Positions 18,265 through 27,002 are shown, counted from the stretch's first letter. The stretch is DNA of 64,000 bases from Staphylococcus kloosii (GCF_003019255.1 NZ_CP027846.1:1612001-1676000), one strand, 5' to 3'. A program made the numbers and translations. Notes: generated by a model not told the origin, from the letters alone.

Positions 18265-18414
18265 ATGCGCGTAAACGTAACATTAGCTTGCACAGAATGT
18301 GGAGAAAGAAACTACATTACAACTAAAAATAAACGTACTAATCCTGAACGAATCGAAATGAAAAAACACTGTGCTCGTGATAACAAACACACTATGCACC
18401 GTGAAACAAAATAA
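18265..18414 (+). CDS. rpmG: 50S ribosomal protein L33
   Basis: 49 residues beginning MRVNVTLACTECGERNYITT and ending NKHTMHRETK, characteristic of L33. AAGGAGGAA lies just upstream. The first zinc pair is CTEC; the second site reads HCARD, so only three of the four cysteines of a full zinc-binding (C+) L33 are present. Flanked by its own promoter and terminator. Confidence 0.97.
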   Translation: MRVNVTLACTECGERNYITTKNKRTNPERIEMKKHCARDNKHTMHRETK

Positions 18415-18423
18415 TTCGTCTAT

Positions 18424-18453
18424 AAACTAGGTTCTTATGAACCTAGTTTTTTT
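18424..18453 (+). terminator. rpmG terminator
   Basis: AAACTAGGTTC-TTAT-GAACCTAGTTT perfect 11-pair hairpin followed by T run. Confidence 0.93.
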
Positions 18454-18481
18454 ATTTTGGCTAGAATAAGTACCAGTTGAA

Positions 18482-18509
18482 TGACATTACAATTGAGAAA
18501 CGTTATAAT
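18482..18509 (+). promoter_or_regulatory. Promoter of the cyclo-ligase to glucokinase operon
   Basis: TGACAT (18482-18487), 16-base spacer and TATAAT (18504-18509), about 32 bases before the first start codon. Confidence 0.5.
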
Positions 18510-18541
18510 ATTGTCAGTATGGTTACGAAGAGGGTGAGCAT

Positions 18542-19078
18542 TTGACTAAAGTTGAATTGAGAAAACAGATGCTAAATAAAATGAAATCATTTTCTAGCAC
18601 GGGTAAACAAGCTGCAGATAGTTCCTTGGCCGATCAATTATTTGATACTGAGGTTTATCGCAAAGCACAAACTGTTGGTATAGTGTTATCGATGCCACAC
18701 GAAGTGAATACATACAATATAATTAGACATATGTTCGAAGATAACAAGCAGGTTTTTGTTCCGGAAACAAACTACAAACTTCGTTCTATGATTTTCAAAG
18801 AAATCACTGATTTTGCTGACATTGAATTAGATAGCAAAGGAATTAATCATGTGGTTGCCGATAATGAAACTACAGAGAATTTAGATTTATTAATCGTACC
18901 TGGTGTGGTTTTTAATCATCATGGCTATCGTATTGGCTATGGTGGTGGATATTTCGATAAGTTTTTAGCAAATCATAAACAAGATACAATAAGCTTGATT
19001 TATGATTTTCAAATTGACGCATTTGAAACTGAGGACCACGATCAACCAGTTGATACTTTAATAATCGCTACAACTTAA
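18542..19078 (+). CDS. 5-formyltetrahydrofolate cyclo-ligase
   Basis: Converts 5-formyl-THF to 5,10-methenyl-THF with ATP, recycling a stored folate. 178 residues; N-terminal KVELRKQMLNKMKS and the C-terminal signature PGVVFNHHGYRIGYGGGYFDKFL, the ATP/folate site. TTG start with GAGGGTGAG upstream. First gene of a tightly packed run to the Zn-hydrolase at 22671. Confidence 0.93.
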   Translation: MTKVELRKQMLNKMKSFSSTGKQAADSSLADQLFDTEVYRKAQTVGIVLSMPHEVNTYNIIRHMFEDNKQVFVPETNYKLRSMIFKEITDFADIELDSKGINHVVADNETTENLDLLIVPGVVFNHHGYRIGYGGGYFDKFLANHKQDTISLIYDFQIDAFETEDHDQPVDTLIIATT

Positions 19079-19092
19079 TAATGGAGGCACAA

Positions 19093-20535
19093 ATGGTTAC
19101 AGAAAAGCATTTTTGGAAATGCAGTTATTTTTGGATAAAATACTTTAATTTTGAGTTAGTGCATCACGATGAAAATAACCAAGAAGTGTGGCTTGCTCAT
19201 AAAAAGAAAAATGAACTTGTTATTTTTAATTACAACATTAAATCTGCTCAAGAAATTCGATTTACTAAAGATAAAATAAAAGAACATAAACAAGATGTCT
19301 CAGAATTTTTGACCTTTGAACCAAAAAAAGTGACGCTCTATTTTATTACAGAACACAACTTTACAGATGAACAATTAAATGAGTCGGGTCAAACGACTTA
19401 CACCGTTAAAATAATAAGGAATGAGCAATCACTTGAACGGATTATGCCTAATTTATTTGTTAAAACGATATATAAACAAGATAATAAAAAGCATACATTA
19501 TCATATTTTAAGAAACGTGTTCTAAATACAAATCCTATTGAAAAACATATGTTAAAGTTTGCGCCAATTACATATGCCTTAATTATCATTAATGTCATTA
19601 TTTGGTTATCGATGATTTTGTTTTTCAATCATTTTACACAATTAAGTTTATTAGACGCCGGTGGTTTGGTTCATTTTAATGTTATTCATGGAGAATGGTA
19701 TCGTTTAGTGACTTCCATCTTTTTACATTACAACTTTGAACATATTTTAATGAACATGCTAAGCCTATTTATTTTTGGTAAAATAGTAGAATCTATAGTG
19801 GGTCATTGGCGTATGCTTGTCATATATTTGTTTGCAGGGATATTTGCTAACTTTGCATCATTATCATTTAATATTACGACGGTGTCAGCCGGTGCCAGTG
19901 GCGCAATATTTGGTTTGATAGGCGCGTTGTTTGCTTTTATGTTTATTAGTAAGAACTTTAATAAAAAATTAATTGGTCAATTACTTATTGTATTAGTTAT
20001 ATTAATCGTAATTTCATTATTTATGACTAATATTAACGTTTATGCTCATATCGGCGGCTTGATCGGTGGCTTTTTAATTTGTTTATTAGGGCATTATTTT
20101 GTTAGTGATAAAAATAAATTTTGGATTGTATTAGTTATTTTGTTAATTCTATTCGTAGCTGCCCAAATTCGTATTTTCACTATTAAAGAAGATAATATTT
20201 ACAATACAATTATTACTAACGAAATGACTCAAGGTAATTACAAAGAAGCACAAAGCATGGTCAAACATACCATCAAAAAGAATTATGCGGATGATGAAAC
20301 ATATTATTTAAATGGATTAATTACAACGACATTAAATTCTAGAGCAGAAGGTATGGCTGACTGGGAGAGAGGCTTAAGATATTATCCTAATTCAGGTATT
20401 TTGAATTATGAGCTTGCTATAGCAAATCGTGCATTGGATGATAAAAGCAAGGCACGTAAATATGCTAAAAAAGCACTCAAAGCCGACCCCCATAACCATG
20501 ATTATTTAAATTTAACAAAAGAGTTGAAAGATTAA
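19093..20535 (+). CDS. Rhomboid intramembrane serine protease with TPR tail (GluP/YqgP family)
   Basis: 480 residues: an N-terminal soluble domain of about 150 residues, a rhomboid core with six to seven membrane segments, catalytic serine in VSAGASGAIFG and histidine in VYAHIGGLIGG, and C-terminal TPR-like repeats (DDETYYLNGLI, GILNYELAIANRALDDKSKARKYAKKALK). ATG 19093 is chosen because GGAGG (19083-19087) is its ribosome binding site; the in-frame ATG at 19081 would place that site inside the gene. In Bacillus YqgP helps degrade membrane transporters with FtsH. Confidence 0.92.
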   Translation: MVTEKHFWKCSYFWIKYFNFELVHHDENNQEVWLAHKKKNELVIFNYNIKSAQEIRFTKDKIKEHKQDVSEFLTFEPKKVTLYFITEHNFTDEQLNESGQTTYTVKIIRNEQSLERIMPNLFVKTIYKQDNKKHTLSYFKKRVLNTNPIEKHMLKFAPITYALIIINVIIWLSMILFFNHFTQLSLLDAGGLVHFNVIHGEWYRLVTSIFLHYNFEHILMNMLSLFIFGKIVESIVGHWRMLVIYLFAGIFANFASLSFNITTVSAGASGAIFGLIGALFAFMFISKNFNKKLIGQLLIVLVILIVISLFMTNINVYAHIGGLIGGFLICLLGHYFVSDKNKFWIVLVILLILFVAAQIRIFTIKEDNIYNTIITNEMTQGNYKEAQSMVKHTIKKNYADDETYYLNGLITTTLNSRAEGMADWERGLRYYPNSGILNYELAIANRALDDKSKARKYAKKALKADPHNHDYLNLTKELKD

Positions 20536-20736
20536 ATGAGACAAAATCTTAATAACTTTTATGATGTTTTACAATTGTTAAAACAATTTGGTTTTATTAT
20601 TTATTTTAAAGACAAAGAAGATATGTATGAAATGATTGAACAAGAAATTTCTCAATTATTCCAATATGAATTAATATCAAAAGATGATTACATTAAATGC
20701 AAATTAATTATAAAGCAGAGAAGGATGAATAGATAA
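20536..20736 (+). CDS. yqgQ: YqgQ-family small protein (DUF910)
   Basis: 66 residues, largely helical and acidic at the N-terminal half, basic at the end (KLIIKQRRMNR). The start ATG directly abuts the stop of the rhomboid gene and its stop abuts glucokinase, exactly as yqgP-yqgQ-glcK in Bacillus. No biochemical function is known. Confidence 0.85.
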   Translation: MRQNLNNFYDVLQLLKQFGFIIYFKDKEDMYEMIEQEISQLFQYELISKDDYIKCKLIIKQRRMNR

Positions 20737-21723
20737 ATGAAGAAAATCATATTAGCTGCAGACGTTGGCGGTACAACTTGTAAATTAGGTTTATTTGATG
20801 AAGATCTAGAAAGATTAGAAAAATGGTCAATTGAAACTGATACTACAGATTCAACAGGATATACGTTATTAAAAGGCGTTTATGATTCATTTGAAGAAAA
20901 AGTAGCAGCATTCGGATATAGTTTCGAAGATGTTATTGGTGTAGGTATTGGTGTACCAGGTCCAGTAGATTTTGAATCTGGAATAGTAAATGGTGCTGTC
21001 AATCTTTATTGGAAAGGTAATGTGAAAGTTAGAGAAATATTCCAACAGTTCGTTTCATGCCCTGTTTACGTAGATAATGATGCAAATGTTGCTGCATTAG
21101 GTGAAAAACATAAAGGTGCTGGTAAAGGTGCAGATGATGTTGTAGCCATTACTTTAGGTACTGGATTAGGTGGCGGTATAATTTCAAATGGTGAGATTGT
21201 TCATGGTCATAATGGCTCAGGAGCTGAGATAGGCCATTTCAGAGTTGACCATGATCAACGCTTTAAATGTAATTGTGGCAAGTCTGGTTGTATCGAAACA
21301 GTTGCTTCTGCAACAGGTGTCGTTAATTTAGTTAATTTCTATTACCCTAAGTTAACTTTTAAATCATCTATATTAGAATTAATTAAATCTAATAAAGTTA
21401 CAGCAAAAGCTGTTTTTAATGCTGCTAAAGCAGGCGATCAATTCTGTATTTTCATTACAGAAAGAGTCGCTAATTATATCGCTTACTTATGTAGTATCAT
21501 TAGTGTGACAAGCAATCCTAAATACATTGTTTTAGGTGGAGGCATGTCCACAGCAGGTTTGATTTTAATCGAAAATATTAAAACTGAATACTATAATTTA
21601 ACATTTTCACCTGCACAACAAGGCACTGAAATTGTACAAGCAGAATTAGGTAATGATGCCGGAATTACAGGTGCTGCAGGATTAATTTATACGTATGTCT
21701 TAGAGAAGGAAGGTATTAAATAA
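20737..21723 (+). CDS. glcK: Glucokinase (ROK family)
   Basis: Phosphorylates free glucose, here likely including glucose released by MalA (53051). 328 residues: ATP motif AADVGGTTCKLG, VDNDANVAALGE, second phosphate loop LGTGLGGGI, GAEIGHF and the ROK zinc site CNCGKSGCIE. ATG directly after the yqgQ stop. Confidence 0.95.
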   Translation: MKKIILAADVGGTTCKLGLFDEDLERLEKWSIETDTTDSTGYTLLKGVYDSFEEKVAAFGYSFEDVIGVGIGVPGPVDFESGIVNGAVNLYWKGNVKVREIFQQFVSCPVYVDNDANVAALGEKHKGAGKGADDVVAITLGTGLGGGIISNGEIVHGHNGSGAEIGHFRVDHDQRFKCNCGKSGCIETVASATGVVNLVNFYYPKLTFKSSILELIKSNKVTAKAVFNAAKAGDQFCIFITERVANYIAYLCSIISVTSNPKYIVLGGGMSTAGLILIENIKTEYYNLTFSPAQQGTEIVQAELGNDAGITGAAGLIYTYVLEKEGIK

Positions 21724-22061
21724 TGGCAATTGTTGATGTTGTTGTAATTCCAGTAGGTACTGAAGGACCAAGCGTAAGTAAATATATTGCAGAAATTCAA
21801 ACTAAATTAAAAGAGTATAAAAAAGCTGGTAAAATAGATTACCAACTTACACCAATGAATACTTTAATCGAAGGCGAATTAGCTGACTTATTAGAAGTCG
21901 TGCAAGCAATTCACGAACTACCTTTCGATAAAGGATTAGATAGAGTTTGTACAAATATTAGAATTGATGACAGACGTGATAAATCAAGAAAAATGAATGA
22001 TAAATTAGCATCTGTAGAAAAACATTTAAATTCTAATGGTGATAATAATGAGAATATCTAG
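21723..22061 (+). CDS. MTH1187/YqgV-family (UPF0045) thiamine-binding-like protein
   Basis: 112 residues, beta-alpha-beta fold starting AIVDVVVIPVGTEGPSVSKY with TPMNTLIEGE. Family members bind thiamine or related molecules; the role here is unproven. Overlaps the glcK stop by one base (TAATG) and the following gene by 14 bases. Confidence 0.85.
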   Translation: MAIVDVVVIPVGTEGPSVSKYIAEIQTKLKEYKKAGKIDYQLTPMNTLIEGELADLLEVVQAIHELPFDKGLDRVCTNIRIDDRRDKSRKMNDKLASVEKHLNSNGDNNENI

Positions 22062-22671
22062 TTTAACTCTAGGCCCAGTTGAAACTAATTGTTATTTTAT
22101 CGAGAATGAAGACGGTATAATAATTGTTGATCCAGCAGGCGAAAGTGGACAAATTATTAAAAAAGTAAACCAACTAAATAAAACTGTCAAAGCGGTATTA
22201 CTAACGCATGCGCACTTTGACCACATTGCCGCTTTAGATGATATTGTCGAAAAATATCAAGTTCCGGTTTATATGAGCGCCATTGAGTTTGATTTTTTAG
22301 TTAATACCGAAAAGAATGGCTCAGCAAAATTTAAACAATTTGGCTTACCAGAAGTCGTCAGCGACGCTAAGCCACAATCCTTAGAAGAAGGCAAAGTTAA
22401 TTTAGCCGGTTTTGAATTTGAAGTGTTACATACACCAGGACATTCACCTGGTAGTTTAACTTTCGTATTCAATGACTTTGCTGTAGTAGGCGATACTTTA
22501 TTTAAGCAAGGTATTGGTCGCACTGATTTATATAAAGGGGACTATGAAACGTTAGTTGACTCAATACAAGATAAATTATTTGAGTTAGAAGGCGATTTAC
22601 CATTATTCCCTGGTCACGGTCCATATACAACCGTTGACGATGAACAATTTAATCCATTTTTACATGGTTAG
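22048..22671 (+). CDS. MBL-fold metallo-hydrolase (YqgX, glyoxalase II-like)
   Basis: 207 residues with the dinuclear metal motif LTHAHFDHIAAL, HTPGHSPGS, DTLF and a terminal GHGPYT. Probably hydrolyses thioesters of the S-lactoyl-thiol type; Bacillus YqgX is linked to bacillithiol/methylglyoxal handling. ATG 22048 follows GGTGATAATA. The last gene of the operon that began at 18542. Confidence 0.88.
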   Translation: MRISSLTLGPVETNCYFIENEDGIIIVDPAGESGQIIKKVNQLNKTVKAVLLTHAHFDHIAALDDIVEKYQVPVYMSAIEFDFLVNTEKNGSAKFKQFGLPEVVSDAKPQSLEEGKVNLAGFEFEVLHTPGHSPGSLTFVFNDFAVVGDTLFKQGIGRTDLYKGDYETLVDSIQDKLFELEGDLPLFPGHGPYTTVDDEQFNPFLHG

Positions 22672-22680
22672 AAGTAATTT

Positions 22681-22722
22681 AGTCACCTCTTACGTTTATT
22701 AAAGTAGGAGGTGACTTTTTTT
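22681..22722 (+). terminator. Terminator overlapping comGA translation start
   Basis: AGTCACCTCTTAC pairs over 13 positions (one G-U) with GTAGGAGGTGACT, followed by seven T (22716-22722). The descending arm contains the comGA ribosome binding site GGAGGTGA and the last two T are part of its TTG start. Confidence 0.85.
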
Positions 22723-23695
22723 GAAACTATTGTTCAATGAATTAATTAATAAAGCTATTAACCAAAATAGTTCTGACATTCATTTTATTCCTACTGATAA
22801 TAATGTGTTAATTAAATTACGAGTACAAGATGATTTAATTCAACATCAAGCTATTACTAAAAGTTTATATTTAAAACTCTTAACTTTTATGAAATATCAA
22901 GCAAATTTAGATGTATCGACGAGTCACATAGCTCAAAGTGGTAGGTATGTATACAAATATAAAGAGCTATATTATCTCCGAATTTCAACATTACCGCTAT
23001 CACTTGGTTTAGAAAGTTGTGTTATTCGAATTGTGCCACACTACTTTAACGAACAGCAACAACCGTTAAATTTGCCTTATTTATATGATTTTATGAATAA
23101 AAAGCAAGGCTTGCTACTATTCACTGGACCAACAGGTTCTGGGAAAAGCACTAGTATGTATAATATGTCGATGTATGCTAAAGAGCAACTTAATTTAAAT
23201 GTTATTACAATAGAGGACCCTGTTGAACGTATTATTAATGGTATAACTCAAGTTTCAGTAAATGAAAAAGCTGGTATTAATTATCAAAATACGTTTAAAG
23301 CTATATTACGCTGTGATCCTGATGTAATTTTGATAGGAGAGATTAGAAACCAATCAATCGCAAAAGAAGTCTTACATGCAAGTTTAAGTGGCCATTTAGT
23401 TTTAACAACGATGCATGCGAATAATTGTAAAGGAGCATTATTACGATTGTTAGAAATGGGTGTCACGCAACAAGAATTATCACAATCAGTACTCTGCATT
23501 ACAAATCAAAGACTTGTTACTTCTAACGACAAAGAGAGATTTTTAATAGCCGAGCATATGAATAATAATGATATTAATTATTTCTTTGAACATAACTATA
23601 AGTTGCCCGCAAATTTTCAAAGCCTACCAAAGGAATTAAAATCTTTGTCAGAAGAGGGGGTAATTTGTGAGGATACTTACCAAAAATATATTTAG
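22721..23695 (+). CDS. comGA: Competence pilus ATPase ComGA
   Basis: Secretion/traffic ATPase powering assembly of the DNA-uptake pseudopilus. 324 residues: Walker A GPTGSGKST, Walker B VILIGEIR, and the His-box TTMHANN. TTG start 6 bases after GGAGGTGA. comGB starts within its 3' end. First gene of comGA-GB-GC-GD-GE-GF-GG. Confidence 0.93.
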   Translation: MKLLFNELINKAINQNSSDIHFIPTDNNVLIKLRVQDDLIQHQAITKSLYLKLLTFMKYQANLDVSTSHIAQSGRYVYKYKELYYLRISTLPLSLGLESCVIRIVPHYFNEQQQPLNLPYLYDFMNKKQGLLLFTGPTGSGKSTSMYNMSMYAKEQLNLNVITIEDPVERIINGITQVSVNEKAGINYQNTFKAILRCDPDVILIGEIRNQSIAKEVLHASLSGHLVLTTMHANNCKGALLRLLEMGVTQQELSQSVLCITNQRLVTSNDKERFLIAEHMNNNDINYFFEHNYKLPANFQSLPKELKSLSEEGVICEDTYQKYI

Positions 23696-24734
23696 ACCGT
23701 ATAACCAAAAAATTATATCAGCCCAAGAACAAATAGAATTTATAAGTAGATTAAATGATTTAATAAACCATGGCTTTACTATTTCCGAAGCGTTTAGATT
23801 TTTAGTTAAACAAACAACATTTCGTAAAGATATTATTAAGGAGAAAATTTTAACAACAATAAATTCAGGTGCAAGTTGTCATCAAATATTAAAATCATTA
23901 AACTTTCCTCAATCAGTTGTTATGTTTATTTACTTTGCAGAACTTTTTGGGGATTTATCTAGCTGTTTGACTCATGTACAAACTTTTTTAGAACGTAATT
24001 ATCAAGCGAAGAAAATGCTTCTCAAAACGATTCAATACCCCATAGTATTAATCACAATTTTTATTATTATGCTTATTGCAATAAACTATACGATTATTCC
24101 TCAATTCAATGACCTGTTTAAAACGATGGAAGTCAAACTTTCACCACTACAACAATTTATGAGCCTCTTCATTACATTTTTACCTGTTATATTTATCTAT
24201 ACAATATTAATACTTATTATTTTAACTGTTATTTTTTGGATGATATATCATCACCTGACAATACCTCAACAAATTAAACTTATGCAATTTATTCCAATTA
24301 TTAAACACTATTTTAGTCTATTCAAAACATATAGATTAGCTTCAGAATTCTCGTTGTTTTATCGTCATGGCGTCACATTACAAAATATAGTTAAGTTATA
24401 TAACTTACAAGAAGACGATCTTTATTTAAAATATTTAGCTGAACAAATCGCTCAAGGCACTCAACAAGGTGATACGTTAGGAACAATTTTATCTAATATT
24501 TCTTGTTATCAAGCAGACTTAATCACGTTTATTACACAAGGTGAGCAAAGTGGAAAATTAGGTTTAGAACTACAATTTTACAGTACGATTATCAGAACTA
24601 AAATCGAACAAAGAATGCAACGCCAAATCAAAATTATACAACCCGTAACTTTTGTCATATTAGCTTTTCTAATCATTGCACTTTATTTAGTAATCATGCT
24701 ACCTATGTTTGAATTAATCCAAACTATTAAATAA
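23667..24734 (+). CDS. comGB: Competence pilus membrane platform ComGB
   Basis: 355-residue GspF-type inner membrane protein, with one hydrophobic segment near residues 120-140, a second pair near 160-200 and one at the C-terminus (FVILAFLIIALYLVIMLPMFELI). Start GTG 23667 with GAGGGGG upstream, 29 bases inside comGA. It anchors the pilus and couples it to ComGA. Confidence 0.9.
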   Translation: MRILTKNIFRPYNQKIISAQEQIEFISRLNDLINHGFTISEAFRFLVKQTTFRKDIIKEKILTTINSGASCHQILKSLNFPQSVVMFIYFAELFGDLSSCLTHVQTFLERNYQAKKMLLKTIQYPIVLITIFIIMLIAINYTIIPQFNDLFKTMEVKLSPLQQFMSLFITFLPVIFIYTILILIILTVIFWMIYHHLTIPQQIKLMQFIPIIKHYFSLFKTYRLASEFSLFYRHGVTLQNIVKLYNLQEDDLYLKYLAEQIAQGTQQGDTLGTILSNISCYQADLITFITQGEQSGKLGLELQFYSTIIRTKIEQRMQRQIKIIQPVTFVILAFLIIALYLVIMLPMFELIQTIK

Positions 24735-24747
24735 CTGGAGGTTAGAA

Positions 24748-25056
24748 ATGAACAAAATTAAACATTTTAAAGCATTTACTTTAATAGAAATGCTTTTAGT
24801 ATTACTCATAATTAGTCTACTTTTAGTATTAATAATCCCTAATATTTCAAAACAATCTAAACATATTCAGACAACAGGATGTAAAGCACAGCTAAAACTT
24901 ATAGATAGTCAAATTCAAGCTTATACATTGAAATTTGGACAACCACCTAACACTATAGATAATCTAGTAAGCGAGGGATTCATCAAGGATGAACAAAAAT
25001 CTTGTAAAAATGGTCAAACAATAGCAATAAACAATGGTGAGGCTGTTGCAAGCTAA
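24748..25056 (+). CDS. comGC: Major competence pilin ComGC
   Basis: 102 residues; prepilin leader ending KA followed by FTLIEMLLVLLII, the class III signal processed by ComC. Mature part is short and has two cysteines (TTGCKAQ, KSCKNG), the pair that can form a disulfide in pilins of this family. ATG with GGAGG upstream. Confidence 0.93.
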   Translation: MNKIKHFKAFTLIEMLLVLLIISLLLVLIIPNISKQSKHIQTTGCKAQLKLIDSQIQAYTLKFGQPPNTIDNLVSEGFIKDEQKSCKNGQTIAINNGEAVAS

Positions 25057-25477
25057 GCCAGCATTTTCTTATTTAGAATTAATCATTGTTATGCTCATTC
25101 TGTCCACTATGCTCTATTTACAATTCAATAATAAAATTCAATCTTCGTCTTTTTATTCGACGGATAATCAAATTAAACAGCTAATTACAGAAATACAGTA
25201 TTTAAAATCTAAAGCAATTAAAGAGGAGCAATCAATTGTATTAATATTTAGACCAGATAGTAATTCAATAAAAATTATCGATGCACAACATAATATGTAT
25301 CAGCCATTATTAATAAAAAATGGCACTATTCATCCGTATACTAACCTTAAATATATAACTTTTGACAAAGATGGTCATAATCATCAATTTGGTTCACTCT
25401 ATGTTCAATTAAATCATGCAATGTATAAAATTATATTTCATATTGAAAAAGGAAGAATCCGATATGAAAAACTATAA
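25034..25477 (+). CDS. comGD: Minor competence pilin ComGD
   Basis: Up to 147 residues, with a prepilin-like segment PAFSYLELIIVMLILS and C-terminal IIFHIEKGRIRYEKL as in staphylococcal ComGD. The upstream limit is unclear: ATG 25034 lacks a good ribosome binding site, while TTG 25046 follows GGTGAGG. It overlaps comGC by 10-23 bases. Confidence 0.85.
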   Translation: MVRLLQAKPAFSYLELIIVMLILSTMLYLQFNNKIQSSSFYSTDNQIKQLITEIQYLKSKAIKEEQSIVLIFRPDSNSIKIIDAQHNMYQPLLIKNGTIHPYTNLKYITFDKDGHNHQFGSLYVQLNHAMYKIIFHIEKGRIRYEKL

Positions 25478-25751
25478 TGGTTCTGTGCTACTAGATGCAC
25501 TATTTTCGTTTTTAATGCTTAGTACTTTATGTATTACGTTACTTCCACTATTAAATATTTCTAATAATAAATTGAATGATCAACATAGTGATTTAGAATT
25601 AAAGCGAGTTTTATACAACAAACTTATTAAGACGCCAAAATTACCAGAAAATACTAATTTTAATCAATATATAATAACGAATCGCGATAAAATGATTTGC
25701 ATTAAAAAGGAGACGACTAATAAAAAAGTATGTTATCAACAAAAAAGTTAA
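25464..25751 (+). CDS. comGE: Minor competence pilin ComGE
   Basis: 95 residues: short basic start, then GSVLLDALFSFLMLSTLCITLLPLL, a single hydrophobic pseudopilin helix. ATG 25464 is preceded by AAGGAAG. Overlaps comGD by 14 bases. Assigned mainly from position and the pilin-like N-terminus. Confidence 0.78.
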   Translation: MKNYNGSVLLDALFSFLMLSTLCITLLPLLNISNNKLNDQHSDLELKRVLYNKLIKTPKLPENTNFNQYIITNRDKMICIKKETTNKKVCYQQKS

Positions 25752-26157
25752 AGCATTTACAATGATTGAAATGATGCTAGCCATGTTAATTATGTTAATA
25801 CTCGTTCAATTAATACCATTCTTATTAAAGACTATAGTTATATTTAACACTAACATAACTAGCGTCGCCGATATTGAATTAGAATTTTTCCTAAGAGACA
25901 TGATTAAAGATTATAAAGAAACAAATAAGGTCACGATAGTAAACAATAGCAATATCAGATTTCAGAAAGATGATACGACATATTATTATAAATTCAAAAA
26001 CAATAAAGTTATTAAAGAAGTTAATAACAGTGGCAACATCACTATGTTATATAATGTTATGGCTTTTAACGTGACTGAGTTAAACAACGATAATTTTTTA
26101 ATAGATATTAAACTGCAAGACAAAGGTGAAATAATTGAAAAAACATTATATTTTTAA
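25720..26157 (+). CDS. comGF: Minor competence pilin ComGF, apparent ATA start
   Basis: The pilin signature KAFTMIEMMLAMLIMLILV requires reading frame upstream of the first ATG (25762), which lies inside the motif (T-M-I-E-M). Going upstream in frame there is no ATG, GTG or TTG within the expected leader; ATA at 25720 sits 7 bases after AGGAG (25708-25712) and gives a normal 13-residue basic leader (KKYVINKKVK). 145 residues result, overlapping comGE by 32 bases. Confidence 0.82.
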   Translation: MKKYVINKKVKAFTMIEMMLAMLIMLILVQLIPFLLKTIVIFNTNITSVADIELEFFLRDMIKDYKETNKVTIVNNSNIRFQKDDTTYYYKFKNNKVIKEVNNSGNITMLYNVMAFNVTELNNDNFLIDIKLQDKGEIIEKTLYF

Positions 26158-26320
26158 AGGTAATGGCTATTTCTATCCTTTTGTGATGAGCTTTTTTATG
26201 CTATATTTATTTTTAATATCATTTTATATTATAAATTATAGTTTGAAATTGAAGACACTATCGAACATAAACGATTATTACGATAATCAAATTCAAAGAC
26301 AACTAGTGGAGGAAGAGTAA
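26135..26320 (+). CDS. comGG: Small ComGG-like membrane protein
   Basis: 61 residues: one hydrophobic segment (FYPFVMSFFMLYLFLISFYIINY) followed by a charged helix. TTG start after AAAGGTGA, overlapping comGF by 23 bases. Position is that of comGG; the sequence itself is too short for firm homology. Its 3' end (GTGGAGGAAGAG) supplies the aroK ribosome binding site. Confidence 0.65.
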   Translation: MKKHYIFKGNGYFYPFVMSFFMLYLFLISFYIINYSLKLKTLSNINDYYDNQIQRQLVEEE

Positions 26321-26324
26321 TTTC

Positions 26325-26837
26325 ATGGATAGCAGTATAACACCAATTGTTTTAATAGGTTTTATGGGTACAGGTAAAACAACGCTTGGCCAATACATGG
26401 CTAAATCTAACCATCTTTCTTTTGTGGATTTAGATCATTATATCGTTCAACAAGAACACCAAACGATACCCGAAATATTTGATTCGATAGGTGAACAAGG
26501 TTTTCGCCAACTAGAAGCTAAATATTTGAAAGATTGCTTAGCTTACTACGATATCATTTCTACTGGTGGAGGTATTATAGAAGGCGACGAATCTTATCAA
26601 TTATTAAAAAATGTTAGTAACGTGATTTGGTTAGATTGTGATATTAATATTTTATACGACCGTATTAAAAATGATCAAAATCGTCCCAATGCGAATAATA
26701 AAACACTTTCCTCACTAAATGACTTGTATTTAACTAGAGTTTCAAGATATAATGAAATCGCATTCATCAAAGTCATCAGTGATATGACTTTAAATGAATT
26801 ACAAACAACTATAATAGAACGCTTAACAAGCGATTGA
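26325..26837 (+). CDS. aroK: Shikimate kinase
   Basis: Phosphorylates shikimate in aromatic amino acid biosynthesis. 170 residues with Walker A GFMGTGKTT, VDLDHYIV (shikimate-binding Asp), FRQLEAKYL and STGGGIIE. Immediately downstream of comG, as in other staphylococci. The glycine riboswitch begins right after the stop codon. Confidence 0.93.
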   Translation: MDSSITPIVLIGFMGTGKTTLGQYMAKSNHLSFVDLDHYIVQQEHQTIPEIFDSIGEQGFRQLEAKYLKDCLAYYDIISTGGGIIEGDESYQLLKNVSNVIWLDCDINILYDRIKNDQNRPNANNKTLSSLNDLYLTRVSRYNEIAFIKVISDMTLNELQTTIIERLTSD

Positions 26838-26839
26838 TC

Positions 26840-26977
26840 AGTGTTGGAGAGAATGACAAAGTTTGGATGTCATCGCCGAAGGTGCAAGTTTAACGAAACT
26901 CTCAGGCAAAAGGATAACACTGTGACGCATTCCTGGATGAAGAAACAGGGTAGCTTTAATTAGCTATCCTGTTTTTT
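26840..26977 (+). promoter_or_regulatory. Glycine riboswitch with terminator platform
   Basis: Closing stem CAGTGTT/AACACTG (26840-26846, 26916-26922) encloses conserved GGAGAGA, ATCGCCGAAGGTGCAA and CTCTCAGGCAAAAGGA blocks of the gcvT class. A terminator, ACAGGGTAGCT...AGCTATCCTGT plus T run (26944-26977), follows directly. Only one complete aptamer is seen; the usual second aptamer of a tandem is absent. Glycine binding is expected to switch on gcvT-gcvPA-gcvPB. Confidence 0.92.
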
Positions 26978-27002
26978 AATATATAAATTAGGAGGTAGCA
27001 TA

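Noticed and set aside
26923..26943. Second glycine aptamer
   Set aside because: No second GCCGAAGG or CAGGCAAAAGG core is present before the terminator.
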